Shown piece by piece: positions 32,373-43,819 of a stretch of 64,000 nt of DNA. Each line of letters begins with the position of its first letter. Position 1 is the first letter of the stretch. Origin of the DNA: Lepus europaeus. Its lineage: Eukaryota > Chordata > Mammalia > Lagomorpha > Leporidae. The DNA is taken from the NCBI RefSeq assembly GCF_033115175.1, contig NC_084831.1:78997502-79061501 (forward strand), in the 5' to 3' direction. The position numbers were made by a program, and so were the translations under genes. Below the pieces are notes generated by a model that worked only from the letters and a program-made list of their open reading frames with translations, did not search any database and had not been told where the DNA came from.

Positions 32373-32702
32373 TTTTTTTTTTTTTTTTTAGATTTTTATT
32401 TATTTATTTGAGATAGAACTACAGACAGAGAGAGGAAAAGACAGAGAAAAAGATCTTCCATCTGCTGGTTCACTCCCCAAATGGCTACAATGGCTGGAGC
32501 TGTGTCAATACGAAGCCAGGAGCCAGGAGCTTCTTCCATGTGAGTGCAGGGGCCCAACTACCTGAGCTATTTTCCACTGCTTTCCCAGGAGCATAAGCAG
32601 GGAGCTGGATTGAGAGCGAAGCAGCCTGAGACAAACTAGCACCAGTATGGGATGCCAGCATTGAAGGCAGGGATTTAACCCACTAGGCCACGAATCAGCC
32701 CC
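32373..32702 (-). mobile_element. CSINE, minus strand
   Basis: (T)17 tail, 'gatttttatttatttatttg', GA zone, and a diverged inverted head ending 'cacgaatcagcccc'. Confidence 0.93.
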
Positions 32703-32777
32703 TGAGTTATGTTAACTTCTAAATAAGAGAATTACCATGTAATCTCTTTCTCCTTTTAAAATAACATTTGTCACAAT

Positions 32778-33088
32778 TTTTTAAGATTTATTTATTTATT
32801 TATTTGAAAGTCGGAGTTACAGAGAGGCAGAGGCAAAGAGAGAGAGAGAGCTCTTCCATGCGCTGGTTCACTCCCAAAACGGTTGTAACCACCGGAGCTA
32901 GGCTGACCTCAAGCTAGGAACCACACACGTAAAAGGGCCCAAGGAGTTGGGCCATCTTCTACTGCTTTCCCAGGCCATAGCAGAGAGCTGGATAGGAAGT
33001 GGAGCAGCCAGGACTCAAAGCAGCACCCATATAGGATGCCTGCACGGCAGGCGGCAGCTTTACCTGCCATGCCACAGCGCCAGCCCCA
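32778..33088 (-). mobile_element. CSINE, minus strand
   Basis: Full copy ending 'gccacagcgccagcccc'. TSD gtcacaat at 32770-32777 and 33089-33096. Confidence 0.95.
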
Positions 33089-33164
33089 GTCACAATCTTT
33101 CAAACTTAAAAATTAGGCTACTTCCTTCCTTAACACTTCCCATACCCCATCACCAATTAGGTAC

Positions 33165-33448
33165 ATTTTTAATTAATTTATATTCTTATTTGAAAGGCAG
33201 AGGGACAAGAGATCTTTCATCCATTGGTTTACTCCTCATATGCCTGCTACTGTCAGGGATGGGCCAAGCCAAAGCAAAGAGCCTGGAGCTCAGTCCAGAT
33301 CTCCCATGAGGGTGGCAGGGACCCAGGTTCTAGTACCATCACCTGCTGCCTCCCAGGGTGCACATTAGCAGGAAGCTGGAATCAGTAATAGAGCCTGGAC
33401 TTGAACCCAGCACTCCAATACGGGATGCAAGTTTCCCAAACAGCTAGT
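33165..33448 (-). mobile_element. Older CSINE, minus strand
   Basis: Older-subfamily blocks 'accatcacctgctgcctccc' and 'cactccaatacgggatgcaa'. The tail is eroded to 'aattaatttatattcttat'. Confidence 0.85.
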
Positions 33449-33449
33449 T

Positions 33450-33890
33450 CACCTGCAAATATTGCCAAGAAGGCCAAGTGCAGCATAAAGATAAATGAGG
33501 AATTGGGCTTTGAAAACCTATGGTTTCTTAAAATGCATATAAAATTAACTTCTGAAGATAGAATTGGCTATCAATTAACAAAAATGATCATGATTCAAAG
33601 GAATTCTGTGAGGACCACGTCTGTGAAAACGAGACTCATTCTGTGCTGTGAATACTGCTTCTCTAGTTCAGAGTCCTTCATCTACTGATAAAATTGACCG
33701 GCTGCTCCAACACCCAGTAAGCCAAAGGCAATTGACAAGACTATTTTTGAAATAGATCATGTACTCTCCCTTAACAGATCTGGTTTATCAGTTATCATTT
33801 TTATATATTGAATTGAATTAAAATCGGGTGCTGCTTTCTCTTGATGCTATCTACAGAGTGTACAAATTGGCATTAGGTCATAACATTTTT
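33450..33890. other. Unclassified segment
   Basis: No gene or repeat recognised. The 95-codon frame starting at 33401 begins in CSINE and is not supported. Confidence 0.4.
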
Positions 33891-33891
33891 C

Positions 33892-34212
33892 TGGGGCCAG
33901 CATTGTGGTGCAGCAAGTTAATCTGTCTCCTGTGATGTTAATATCCCATACAGTCAACAGTTTGAGTCCTGGATGCTCCACTTCCAAACCAGCTCCCTGT
34001 TAATGCATCTGGGAAAGCAGGAAAGCAGCAGAAGATGACTCAAGTACTTGGGTCCCTGCTACCCACTGGGAGACCTGGATAGAGTTCTGGGCTCCTGGTT
34101 TAGCCTGGCCTAGCCCTGATCATTGAGGTCATTTGAGGAATAAACTAGCAGTTGGAAGATCATTGTCTTTGTCTCTATAACTCTGCCTTTCAAATAAATA
34201 AATAAATCTTTC
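33892..34212 (+). mobile_element. CSINE, plus strand
   Basis: Head 'ggggccagcattgtggtgca', middle, and tail CAAATAAATAAATAAATCTT. Contains a small duplicated 'gggaaagcaggaaagcag'. Confidence 0.94.
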
Positions 34213-34253
34213 AAGAAAACAAAAGAGATAATATATTTCAAAATCCCATATAT

Positions 34254-34509
34254 GGGGGCCAGTGCTGTGGCATAGCAGGTAAATCCAGCACCTGCAGTGC
34301 CAGCATCCCATATGGGCGTCAATTCAAGTCCCAGTTGCTCCACTTCCAATCCAGCTCTCTGCTATGGCCTGGGAAAGCAATAGAAGATGGCTCAAGACCT
34401 TGGGGCCCTGCACCCACATGGGAGACCTGGAGGAAGCTCCTGACTCCTGGCTTCAGATCAGTCAGCTCTGGCTGTTGCAGCCATCTGGGGAGTGAACCAG
34501 CGGATGGAA

Positions 34510-34552
<43 letters not shown>

Positions 34553-34604
34553 TTCTCCTTCTCTGTAACTCTGACTTTCAAATAAATAAATAAATCTTTA
34601 AAAA
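34254..34604 (+). mobile_element. CSINE, plus strand, long CT tract
   Basis: Head 'gggggccagtgctgtggcat', full middle and an expanded (CT)18 tract at 34514-34550, with tail AAATAAATAAATAAATCTTT. Confidence 0.96.
34514..34550 (+). repeat. (TC)n microsatellite
   Basis: About 37 uninterrupted bases of alternating TC within the CSINE; expected to vary in length. Confidence 0.92.
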
Positions 34605-34951
34605 TGGTTATTATTTTTCTTTGACAGGCAGAGAGAGAGAGAGAGAAAGAGAGAGAGAGGCATTCATAGAGAGACAGACACACAGAGAAAATTTCTACCT
34701 ACTGGTTTATTCTCCAAATGACCATAACAGCTGGGGTTTGGCTGGGCTGGGACCAGAACCAGGAGCTGGGAATGCAATCCAGATCTCCCAGTTGGGAGGC
34801 AGAAACCCAATGACTTGAATCATCACTTACTGCCTCTCAGGGTCTGCATTAGACAGGAGCTAGTGTCAGGAGCAAGAGCTGGCCATCAAACACAAGCACT
34901 CCAATGTGGAACGAGGGTATTTGAACTATTGGGCTAAATGTCTGCCCCCTC
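34605..34951 (-). mobile_element. Older CSINE, minus strand
   Basis: Begins in the T-rich tail directly behind the plus copy's tail, with a GA-rich zone, older-type middle 'tgaatcatcacttactgcct', ending 'gctaaatgtctgcccc'. Confidence 0.85.
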
Positions 34952-34969
34952 AAGGAGTACCTGATTCTT

Positions 34970-35204
34970 CACATGCTCGGCCATCCCTTTGTCCATGTGG
35001 CTTTCTTCATTTTGCCTTCCTTGACTTGGCAGCACCCTGGCCAATGGACTCAATTGTAAGTGCTTGCTGACCTCTGCCTCTGTCACTAGACTCTGAGAAT
35101 CTATCCTGTCTACTGTTTTACCCTGAACTTAGCAGTCAGCCTAGTACATTTCTGAGCATTCTATAACAATATACAGAAGGAAACAGTAGATGAGTGGATG
35201 GATG
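34970..35204 (+). mobile_element. L2 LINE 3' fragment, plus strand
   Basis: 'ctctgtcactagactctgag', 'ccctgaacttagcagtcagc' and 'tagatgagtggatggatg' follow the L2 3' end order. Confidence 0.45.
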
Positions 35205-35215
35205 TTAATCACTGA

Positions 35216-35541
35216 GGGCTCTGCATTGGTGGTGAAGTGGGTTAAGCGCCACCTACTACACTAGCATCCCATGAGTACTGGTTCAAGGCCCAGCTACTCC
35301 ACTTCTTATTCAGCTCCTTGCTGATGCACCTGGCAAGGCAGTAGATGATGGCCCAGGTACTTGGGCCCCTGCCATCCATGTGGGAGACCTGGATGGAGAT
35401 TCTGGCCCCTGGCTTCTGGCTGGCCCAGCCCTGACTGTTGTAGTCATTTGGAAAGTAAATCAGTGAATAGAAGATTTCTCTCTCTTTCTATAATTTTATT
35501 ACTCTACCTTTTAAAGAAATAAATCCTTAAAAAATAAAAAA
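35216..35541 (+). mobile_element. CSINE, plus strand, first of a tandem pair
   Basis: Head 'ctctgcattggtggtgaagt', middle, tail 'taaagaaataaatccttaaa'. Preceded by ttaatcactga (35205-35215); the matching TSD lies only after the second copy. Confidence 0.93.
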
Positions 35542-35795
35542 TAGAGCCTGGGTTATGGCATAATGGGTAAAGCCCGTTGATGCTGGCATTTCACATGGGT
35601 ACCAATTTGTGTCCCAGCTGCTCCACTTCCAATCCAGTTCCCTGCTAATGGCCTGTGAAAAGCAACAGAAGATAGCCCAAGTGTTTGGGCCCCTGCCACC
35701 CACGTAAGAGACCTGGATTAAGTTCCTGGCTCCTGGCTTCAGCCTGGCCCAACACTGGCCAATGTGACCATCTAGGAAGTGAACTGAATAGAGAT

Positions 35796-35836
<41 letters not shown>

Positions 35837-35901
35837 CCCTGTTACTCTGAATCTCTAAGCAAATAATTACATATTTTTTAAAAAGAGGGATAAATAATAA
35901 A
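35542..35901 (+). mobile_element. CSINE, plus strand, second of a tandem pair
   Basis: Head 'gagcctgggttatggcataa', middle, a (CT)n(TA)n tract and a diverged tail. Followed by ttaatcactga (35902-35912), which pairs with the repeat before the first copy. Confidence 0.92.
35796..35836 (+). repeat. (TC)n(TA)n compound microsatellite
   Basis: About 23 bases of CT run straight into about 18 bases of TA, inside the second tandem CSINE. Confidence 0.88.
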
Positions 35902-35949
35902 TTAATCACTGACTTTAACTTGTGGTCCCATTTAAGAGTCAATCTTCTC

Positions 35950-37375
35950 TGTATACGTGGGTTAGGAGCCCCCCTCCCTGCAGTCTTCAAGGAGCTCATT
36001 TCCAGGGCCTGCAGCCTGTGTTTGACCTTAGCCAAGACTCTGTGGGAGGAGGAGCCCCCGGAGGGGGCTAGAGGGGTTAGAAACTGCTGACCCAGTCATC
36101 TGGAATATTTGGAAATGGTGGAGCTGGTGGCACCCAGGATCGGAAAGAAAAATTTAGATGTCATTTTTTGGCTCATTGTCCTTGAACTTTTTGCAGCAAG
36201 TTTTTCATTATTTCATTGCTTAACCAAGAGGGAGGTAGGTAATACTTTACTGGAAAATTGCTATGGACTGTATTGTCTGAGGTATAGAATAAGCCTTCCA
36301 TAAATATTTTACAAACTGGGAGAACCCAGTCCCCATACACTAATTGCCCTTCTTCAGGTGGCAGGAAGGAACACCTGAACCAAGTGGACTCAAATGGCAT
36401 TTGCAGTCTTTGTCCTAAGGATTAGTTGGAACCACGTGGAACTGTCATTTTCATAGGTGAAAATCAGCTATTTCCTATAGATCAACATATTGTACATTTA
36501 AATGTGCTACATCATCACTAGAAACAAGTCAAGACTGAATCCTGCTGATGGTAGAGAAGTCTGGATGGTAAATCAGGCCAGCAGCAGCCTTCTGGGAGAA
36601 CGAAGCACCCGAGTGGACAAAAAGACAGCACAACTGCACAGCCAGTTCTCAACGTGTGTGTGTGTGTGTTTGTGTGTGAAGGCACTCCAATCTCTCAAGA
36701 TGCTGGCTGAGGAAAAAAGAAAAGGATCTGCTTGGGAAATGCTCCAAACAACATCCCTTTCCTAGAGCTTCCGAATGCGTACCGAAGCATCACTGTAGCG
36801 CGTCAATGAATCTGAGTGCTCCTACAGTAAAGAAAGTAGTTTAGCCATCTTCATTGAGCCCAGGACATTCTGTGTTTATCTGACGAGTGGCATCTGATTT
36901 GAATGCAGTAGCTCTTATCACAGCGTACAGGATTAGCGGGAGCTACTTCTGCCCTATGATCCCACTGCCCCCAGCCTCTCTCAATCCCTGTCTCCTGAGG
37001 CCTGAATCCTCTATATTTTACCCTGAGAAATAGAGGCCCCTGACACAGGTCCATGTCAGCTCTTCCTCACTGTTTCCACCACACAGTGGGAAGTGAGCAG
37101 ACTGTACATATTTATATTCAGTTTGTCCAGGTCTCTCAATCAACGCCATCAACACAAGGTCGGTGTATATTAGTGAATGATATTAATGGGAATTGCAGGA
37201 ATGGTCATCCTTGTCATTTACTATACATCTCTTACATTTTTAATATCTCTCAAGTATGTTGCATTTCTCACATTGAGTCAGGGAAGTGGCATTTTGCCCC
37301 CATTGTATAGACCAATTTCAGTTGAGTTTGTGGCTGCAGTGGGGATTAAATGACACCAGCTTCAACGCTCCCTCC
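35950..37375. other. Unclassified, mostly repeat-poor segment
   Basis: Contains a perfect inverted repeat agccccc-gga-gggggct at 36053-36069 in a G-run-rich stretch, and a (GT)n tract at 36654-36678. Open frames of 64-87 codons have no recognisable domain. Confidence 0.35.
36654..36678 (+). repeat. Interrupted (GT)n
   Basis: About 25 bases of GT with one T insertion. Confidence 0.85.
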
Positions 37376-37379
37376 ATCT

Positions 37380-37600
37380 CATTAATAAGAGCAGCACTTA
37401 TATAGTACTTACTGTGGGCTCAGAACAGAATTTTACCGCATGTAATTCATAATAAACCAATAGATACTATTACTATCCTCATTTTTTTTTCAGTTGGGGA
37501 AACAGGTTGAAGAAGTTAACTGATGAAAATAAAGTCATAAAGCTAGAAAGAGGCAGGGCTGCAATTCAGACTAAGGCTGAAGAGTGAGCAGTTCTATAAT
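37380..37600 (-). mobile_element. MIR, minus strand
   Basis: 'gcacttatatagtacttact', 'actattactatcctcatttt', 'gggaaacaggttgaagaagt' and 'gaggcagggctgcaattcag' match an inverted MIR. Confidence 0.75.
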
Positions 37601-37917
37601 AAGGAAAGGCTTTTAACCATGTTTAACTTAACGCAGGACTTTCCCAATTTACTTGACTAGGGAATCATTATTTGCAGATAATACCTATAATCGGGGTTAA
37701 CAGGCTTGGCCAACACAGTGTAGGCATCACAGAACTAGCTTCCTCCCTTCATCCAGGCCCCTATAACCTTTGCCAACCCAGAGCCCATGTGCCTTTACTT
37801 ACCAGCTCCTGTAGACCCTGCTTGCAGAGGCCAAGTGTCAAAAACAGTCCATTTGTACTCTTGATTCACTATGAAAGACTTCTAATATGGCCAAAGCAGT
37901 ATAATAGCTTTGTAAAA

Positions 37918-38251
37918 AATTTTTCCTTTGGAAGTTTATTTATTTATTTGAAAGTCAGAGTTAGAAAGAGAGAGAGAGAGAGAGAGAGATCTTCCATCCA
38001 CTGGTTAACTCCCTAGATGACCACAACAGCTGGGGATGGATCTGGCCAGACCAAAGCCTGGAGCTTCATCCAGATCACCCACATGGGTGGCAGGGACTCA
38101 AGTACTTAAGCCATCTTATACTGCTTTTCCCAGACCATTAGCAGGGAGATAGATTGGAAGTGGAACAGCCAGGACACCAACCGGCACCTATACAGGATGC
38201 TGGCATTGCAGGTGGCAGCTTTACCTGTTATGCCACACAGCTGGCCCCATG
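37918..38251 (-). mobile_element. CSINE, minus strand
   Basis: Tail 'agtttatttatttatttgaa', (GA)n zone, inverted head ending 'cacacagctggcccc'. Likely TSD tttgtaaaa at 37909-37917 and 38252-38260. Confidence 0.94.
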
Positions 38252-38479
38252 TTTGTAAAAGTTAATGCAGAGTAAATAGTTTCAGAATAGAAAATGACTT
38301 TTTCCTCTCACATCCACATAGAGAAAAACAACCATTTGTGCTTTGAGTAAATGAAAAACACTAAAAACCTTAGAGATCTCTAGTATTATGAAACTATGAA
38401 TTAAAGTATGAATAGCAAGTTCTATGAAGGTCTTGAAAAAGAATTGAGCTCAACATGAGATGCCTTCATTTTCACCACT

Positions 38480-38745
38480 GTTGGGATGGGTAAACTCTAA
38501 CATTTATTGGCTGTTTCTTTTGGGTCCGGCACTCTGCCCTGTGCTTCACATGGATTATCTCATCTCATAACAACTCTATGAGATGGATGCTGTTGGTATT
38601 CCTAAATTGCAGAAGCCAAAACCAAGGCTCTAAGAGTTTAACTAACTTGTCCAAGATTGCATAGCTATTTAGCAAGTGGCAGAGCGAGGATATGAAGGGG
38701 TAAACCTGGCTTCTAAGTGTCCCCACTAATTTAGATGCCAACTCT
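38480..38745 (-). mobile_element. MIR, minus strand, near full length
   Basis: 'tttattggctgtttcttttg', 'cacatggattatctcatctc', 'ccaaggctctaagagtttaa' and 'ttagcaagtggcagagcgag' give the complete inverted MIR order. Confidence 0.85.
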
Positions 38746-39554
38746 GGGATGTATAGAATAAAGCCCACCATGAGTCCTAGGTTCTAACAAAGTCATCATT
38801 TGCTTTTTACAACCCCTACATTGAAAGGTACATGACATCTGCCAAACGGTTATCCTTGGGGAACCTTCAAAACCTGTCAGCTGGAAATAAGATTGTAGAG
38901 GGGGAAACCATAAAACCTTTAATTGCTCCAAGATGATATGTTGGTTTGGTAGATCTGGCTCATTTCAAAAGGAAGTTTTTCAAGACAGTAATACTGGCAT
39001 TAAAGAAACATGATTTGAGTTCTCACCCTTACAAAAATCATAGTAGTCATTTCTAGGTTGGATGAAAACTGTATTGTAATCTCTTACTAAGCTGGAGAAA
39101 ACCAATGCTGTGCACACTAAGGTACATTGTACATTTTTCTTTACTTCACCAAAGACTCTCATGGGGTTTTTTAGTGTTTATAGTTACTCAAAGCACCAAG
39201 AATTATTTTTATCTATATGGGCATTAGAGCAAAACATCAGTTTATATCCTAAAATGGTTTATTTTATATTAACTTTTCAAATGTACTATTTGGTTATATT
39301 ACAAGGCTTTAAAAGAGAACCCAGATGGCATTTAAGAAAGTATTGCAAAATCTAAAGTCACTGAAGATTCAAATAGTTCATTGTATTCTTAAAAAAACAA
39401 CTATAGAAGGATTTTTCAAGGAGGCATAAGAGATGAAAACAAAAGGCAAAAATGACAATTTAATAAGGCATAAAGGCAGTCTTGAGAATTTGCACCTAAA
39501 GAAAACATTTAAATCAAAAACTCATGGAATAAACAATGCTTGGAGGCATGACAG
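38746..39554. other. Unclassified AT-rich segment
   Basis: No recognised gene or repeat. Confidence 0.4.
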
Positions 39555-39775
39555 CATGGGATTAGGAACAAAGGCTCAAAGACTCACAGCCTGGGTTCAC
39601 TCATTAGGTATGTGACCTTGTGCAAGATACCTCTCCTGCCTGTTCTTGGCTCCTTCCTATTTAAAGGAGGTTACCTCATAAGGTTGTGTGCTAAGGAAAT
39701 TAAATAACACAATATAGAAAAAGTCTTGAGGAGAATGTCTGATAAATGCCCGATCACTATTAGCTATCGAAAGTA
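39555..39775 (+). mobile_element. MIR, plus strand
   Basis: 'cacagcctgggttcactcat', 'tgtgaccttgtgcaagatac', 'cataaggttgtgtgctaagg' and 'gataaatgcccgatcactat' follow the MIR order. Confidence 0.75.
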
Positions 39776-39999
39776 GGAAATGTCATTCTATAATGCAGCA
39801 TGCCTGGGTGGGTGTGGAGAAGGTAAATTAAACAAAGGCACACTAAGAAAGCAAGTTAAAACAAAATTAGTATACCTGTACGTGTACTGATGGTTAATAC
39901 AGCTGACACATTGTAGGTGCTTAGAAAATATAGAATGAATGAATGAATCAGTCAATGGAGTCCCAGGAAGAAAAGCTTACTCTAAGAAAAGCTAATTTC

Positions 40000-40312
40000 G
40001 TTTCTATTTATTTGAAAGTCAGAGTTACACAGAGAAAGGCGAGACAGAGAGAGAGGTCTTTCATCTGCTGGTTCACTCCCAATTGGCCGCAACAGTCGGA
40101 GCTGTACTGACCTGAAGCCAGGAGCCAGGAGCTTCTTCCTGACCTCCCACACAGGTGCAGGGGCCCAAGGACTTGGGCTATCCACAACTGCTTTCTCAGG
40201 CCATAGCATAGAGCTGGGTTGGAAGTGGAGCAGCTGGGTCTCTAACCAGCACCCATATGGGATGCTGGCACTGCAGGCGGCAGCTTTACCCGCTATGCCA
40301 TAGCGCCAACCC
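40000..40312 (-). mobile_element. CSINE, minus strand
   Basis: Full copy. A perfect 13-bp TSD, aaaagctaatttc, is at 39987-39999 and 40313-40325. Confidence 0.97.
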
Positions 40313-40325
40313 AAAAGCTAATTTC

Positions 40326-40740
40326 TTTGCCTACTGCAGGCCTCTTGATCCCATCTAATCCAACCATACGAAAGAAATTATTACCCACCATTACTGAGAA
40401 CAGGCTTTCTATGCCTCACACAGCACCTCAGTTCAATGCAGTAAATTTTTAACTTTTTCCAAAGCTAGTCTAAAATACATAAAAGGTCACAGTGAACTTA
40501 GAAACACAAACTCTAAGTGACTTCAACATCATGACAGGAGAAAAAGATACTTAAAGATAAAGATATATTTAACACAACCTTTATTCCTGTGATTTCAAAC
40601 GAATGAATGTAGTGTGAAAAGGATAACCATAAAAGAAGAGGAATGAGTGGAGTAGGAAGCAGGAATGGGAAGAAGGCAGGGATGATGGTGATTTTCCTGC
40701 GCTAGGAGGGCTATCATGATTCCATGTTCCTTTAGTTCGG
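40326..40740. other. Unclassified segment
   Basis: No repeat recognised. If the candidate exon at 40749-40869 is real, this is its downstream intron on the minus strand. Confidence 0.35.
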
Positions 40741-40748
40741 TTACGTAC

Positions 40749-40869
40749 CTTCAGAAATGACTTCGGCTTCCTTCCAATTCTGAACCATGAGCAAATCCCA
40801 AGCACATTCGACAACAATATGTTCCTCTTGCGTAAACGTCTCTTCTAGGCCACATACATAATTAAAATC
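40749..40869 (-). CDS. Possible coding exon of an unrecognised gene (minus strand)
   Basis: On the minus strand a 121-base segment runs from after tcaacag (acceptor-like) to gaag|gtacgt (good donor). It encodes 40 codons plus one base, in phase 0 at the start and phase 1 at the end, including TFTQEEHIVVECAWDLLMVQ and NWKEAEVIS. The surrounding frame is open for 87 codons (40741-41004). Four CpGs survive in this short stretch, within CpG-poor DNA, which can indicate coding constraint. The tract before the acceptor is only modestly pyrimidine-rich. I do not recognise the protein, and no companion exon is visible. A pseudogene exon or a chance frame remains quite possible. Confidence 0.25.
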
Positions 40870-40999
40870 CTGTTGACTCAGGAATAACAGCTCAGAACTG
40901 AATGTCCAAACTCTGTAACTTGTCTCCTTCTCTAACCAGACTGCACAGCTGCCAAGAGCTTCTGGGCCCTCTGCCTCCTCCCTGCCTGTACCACTATTG

Positions 41000-41394
41000 T
41001 CCATTCTGTATGGATAGCATAGAGTTGATTGACCAAAGTCTGCCAGAAAAGGTTCCTGTGACTACTTATTCGAACTTTGTTGTGTACACATGTGACCAAA
41101 AACACAGTGTACTGAAGCAAAAGAAAAAAAGGAGGTTGAGTGGGAGTGACATGCCTAGCCATTCTTTTTTTCCATGGAAATGCAATGAAAGGCAAAGCAC
41201 TATAGGGATACTGTTTTGTAAAGCAAAATTCATATAAAGTGAAAGAATATTTAAAAAAATAGTTTCCAACGTGTGAAATGAGGAAATAGATCTTCAAAGA
41301 TCTCCAAAACATATACATGAGGCATAAAATCAGGCACTCTGGCTTCCCTTCGCCTTTGGGCAGCACCAGATTTAAGCCAGACATGAAAATTTAT
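41000..41394. other. Unclassified segment
   Basis: A 150-codon minus frame (40932-41384) covers this area but has no recognisable domains and low-complexity composition. Confidence 0.35.
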
Positions 41395-41545
41395 CCTATT
41401 TTTAAAGACCTCTAAAGAAAGAGATTGCACAATATTTCTTAGGAAGTTGTTCCAATATTCCTCCCAGTCATAAAACTCTTAACATTCTAACCCAAATCCC
41501 TCACGCTCTAGTTACAGCCCATTTCCCTAAAGTTGGGGTGAAGGA
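41395..41545 (+). mobile_element. L3/CR1-like LINE fragment
   Basis: 'aaagacctctaaagaaagag', 'aggaagttgttccaatattc' and 'ctagttacagcccatttccc' follow the 3' pattern of ancient mammalian CR1/L3 elements. Confidence 0.45.
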
Positions 41546-41928
41546 CAGTCACTCACTCACCACACTGAATGAGGAGAATATTCCCACTGATGTGTATTTT
41601 TTTCAGTTATGGAAATTAAATACACAGCCTGAGTTGCTTGGATCTCTTCTATTCCTTCCAAAATATTTAGATAAGATGTTGGCTCTTTCTGAAAACTCTC
41701 CATCCTTCCACAAATTTTCAGAGAGATCTGTCCACCCTCTAAAGCCTTTCCTCAACTATTTTAGTACGTATCTAGATAAGCTGCAGGTAATTGTAGATTT
41801 TATCTAACTAATTTTTTAACTAGATAGTTCCCTACTTATGCTCAATTTTCTAACTTATTCCAGATGAAAAGTAGTCATGAAACTTCAGGGTATACTAGAA
41901 AATTAAGGAAATTTCTTAGCAATAAGAT
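41546..41928. other. Unclassified segment
   Basis: A strong acceptor-like motif (gtgtatttttttcag, ending at 41606) precedes an open frame, but no matching donor or recognised protein supports an exon. Confidence 0.3.
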
Positions 41929-41929
41929 G

Positions 41930-42254
41930 GCCAGGAGCTGGCACTGTGGCACAGTGGGTTAAGCCACCACTTGCCATGCCAACATCCCATATCAGAGTGC
42001 TAGTTTGTATTCCAACTGCTCTGCTTTTAATCCAGCTTCCTGCTATTGCACTCAGGAAGGCAGTAGTAGATGGCCCAAGTACCTGGGCCCCTGCTACCCA
42101 TGTGGGAGACCCAGATGGGATTCCTGGCTCCTGGCTTAAGCCTGGCCCAGACCTGGCTATCACAAGCATTTGGGGAGTAAACCAGCAGATGGAAGATCTC
42201 TCTCCCTTCTGCCTTCCCCTCCCCACTCTGACTTTTAAGTAAATGTCTTTAAAA
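41930..42254 (+). mobile_element. CSINE, plus strand
   Basis: Head 'ccaggagctggcactgtggc', full middle and a diverged tail 'tgacttttaagtaaatgtct'. Confidence 0.93.
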
Positions 42255-42308
42255 CCAATCCTCCTCCCACCGCTGCTCAAAAAACAAAATGTTTGAAAAA
42301 TAATAATA

Positions 42309-42649
42309 GGGGCCGGTGCTATGACATAGCGGGGAAAGACGCCTCCTGCAGTGGTGGCATCCCATATGGGTGCCGGTATGAGTGCTGGCTGTCCCACTTT
42401 TGATCCAGCTCTCTGCTATGGCTTGGGAAAGCAGTAGAAGATGGCCCAAGTCCTTGGGCCCCTGCACCCACGTGGGAGACCTGGAGGAAGCTCCAACTCC
42501 TGGCTTCGGATCAGCACAGCTCCAGCCGTTGTGGCCATCTGGGGAGTAAACCAGCAGATGGAAGACCTCTCTCTCTGCCTCTCCTCTCTCTGTATAACTC
42601 TGACTTTCAAATAAATAAATACATCTTTTAAAAAAAGAAAAAGAGAAAG
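42309..42649 (+). mobile_element. CSINE, plus strand
   Basis: Head 'ggggccggtgctatgacata', 'cccatatgggtgccggtatg', tail CAAATAAATAAATACATCTT. TSD aataatagg before and at 42650-42658. Confidence 0.95.
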
Positions 42650-42659
42650 AATAATAGGA

Positions 42660-43804
42660 TATCCAAGTCTTAACCCAGATCCAACAAACTATACTCCCTT
42701 GCACCCTTGCAGCTTCTAGTTATTCTCATTCAAAGGTCTTCATTTGATTTAGTTCACAATTGCATTTTAAGAAATATCATCAAAACCATTATTAAAAATG
42801 CAACACAAGCATGCAAGAAATGAAAAAAAAACAGTAAACAGATAAGTTCTTTGCTTTTACTAAAGCCAATTCTGCTTTTATGCTTAAACTGACACATTAA
42901 CAGAGCCAGGCATGTAGCACTGTACTGAATGTAGACCTCACAAGTCCCATTAGCAGGAAAATCAGAACCAAACCTAATCCATTCCTATGTGATTTTCACA
43001 CTAGAACTAAATTCATTGCCAACAGGCTATTGATGCATTATACATTATCACAAGAAAATGTGATTATGACAAATACAAGACTGCCACCATCTGCAAATAT
43101 ATAATGCATTCAACATAAGTTATGCAGTAACTTGCTCTAATTTTAAGCTGATTTCCATGAATATGAGTTTATTCAAAGGACCCTGAATGGCAAAGTAAAG
43201 AAAGAACCAACTATTGTATACAATGCCATGGAAATAGAAACAACAACAGAATGGGAAGAGCTGAGAGGGGCTGCAGAGTTCTTACGTGAGAGGCAGCAGC
43301 ATCTTTTCCAAAAAATTGTAAGGTGACTCCAGGTAACCTGTGCGCAGATCCTAAACTATACGGTATTATTATGAGGACTTGGATTTCCCTGAAAGGGAAG
43401 CACCTAGGGCCCTCACCCATGACTTGCCCAGGTAAGCTTGGTATCATTTCTTTCTCTGACATCATTAAGCATCAGCGTAGGATTACCCTAAAGGGCTGCC
43501 TCAGATAGTCTCTGCCCTCCCTACAAGTACATGGGCAGGGGGAAGAGTTCTCAAAGCTACTAAAGTATCCACAGAAATGCAGGTGGAAATGAAAGGGCTG
43601 AGACAATGCTGCCAAAGGAAAGAAGTGGAAGTAAAAAGATGGGAGCCAGATGCCAAAAGGTATTCAAAGATAATGCATGTATACAAAGAAAGAGCTATCT
43701 TCATACCAATTTGTCTTTGTATCCATAAAAGTGTCCCTGTGGAATCAATACACTTAGCACTGTTAACCGGCTTCTCTTTGGATTCATGGCCACGGCCTTT
43801 TTCT
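42660..43804. other. Unclassified, repeat-poor segment
   Basis: No gene or repeat recognised. It includes AT-rich phrases such as 'tgattatgacaaatac' and 'atatataatgcattcaacat'. Frames of 61-84 codons are unsupported. Confidence 0.35.
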
Positions 43805-43819
43805 TGTTCTCTACACTTT

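Noticed and set aside
41538-41807. 89-codon plus ORF after a strong acceptor-like motif (gtgtatttttttcag)
   Set aside because: No convincing donor at the end, and LINE-like sequence lies immediately upstream. Insufficient for an exon call.
42249-42704. 151-codon minus ORF
   Set aside because: It is almost entirely the reverse reading of the CSINE at 42309-42649. The same peptide theme recurs at every CSINE.
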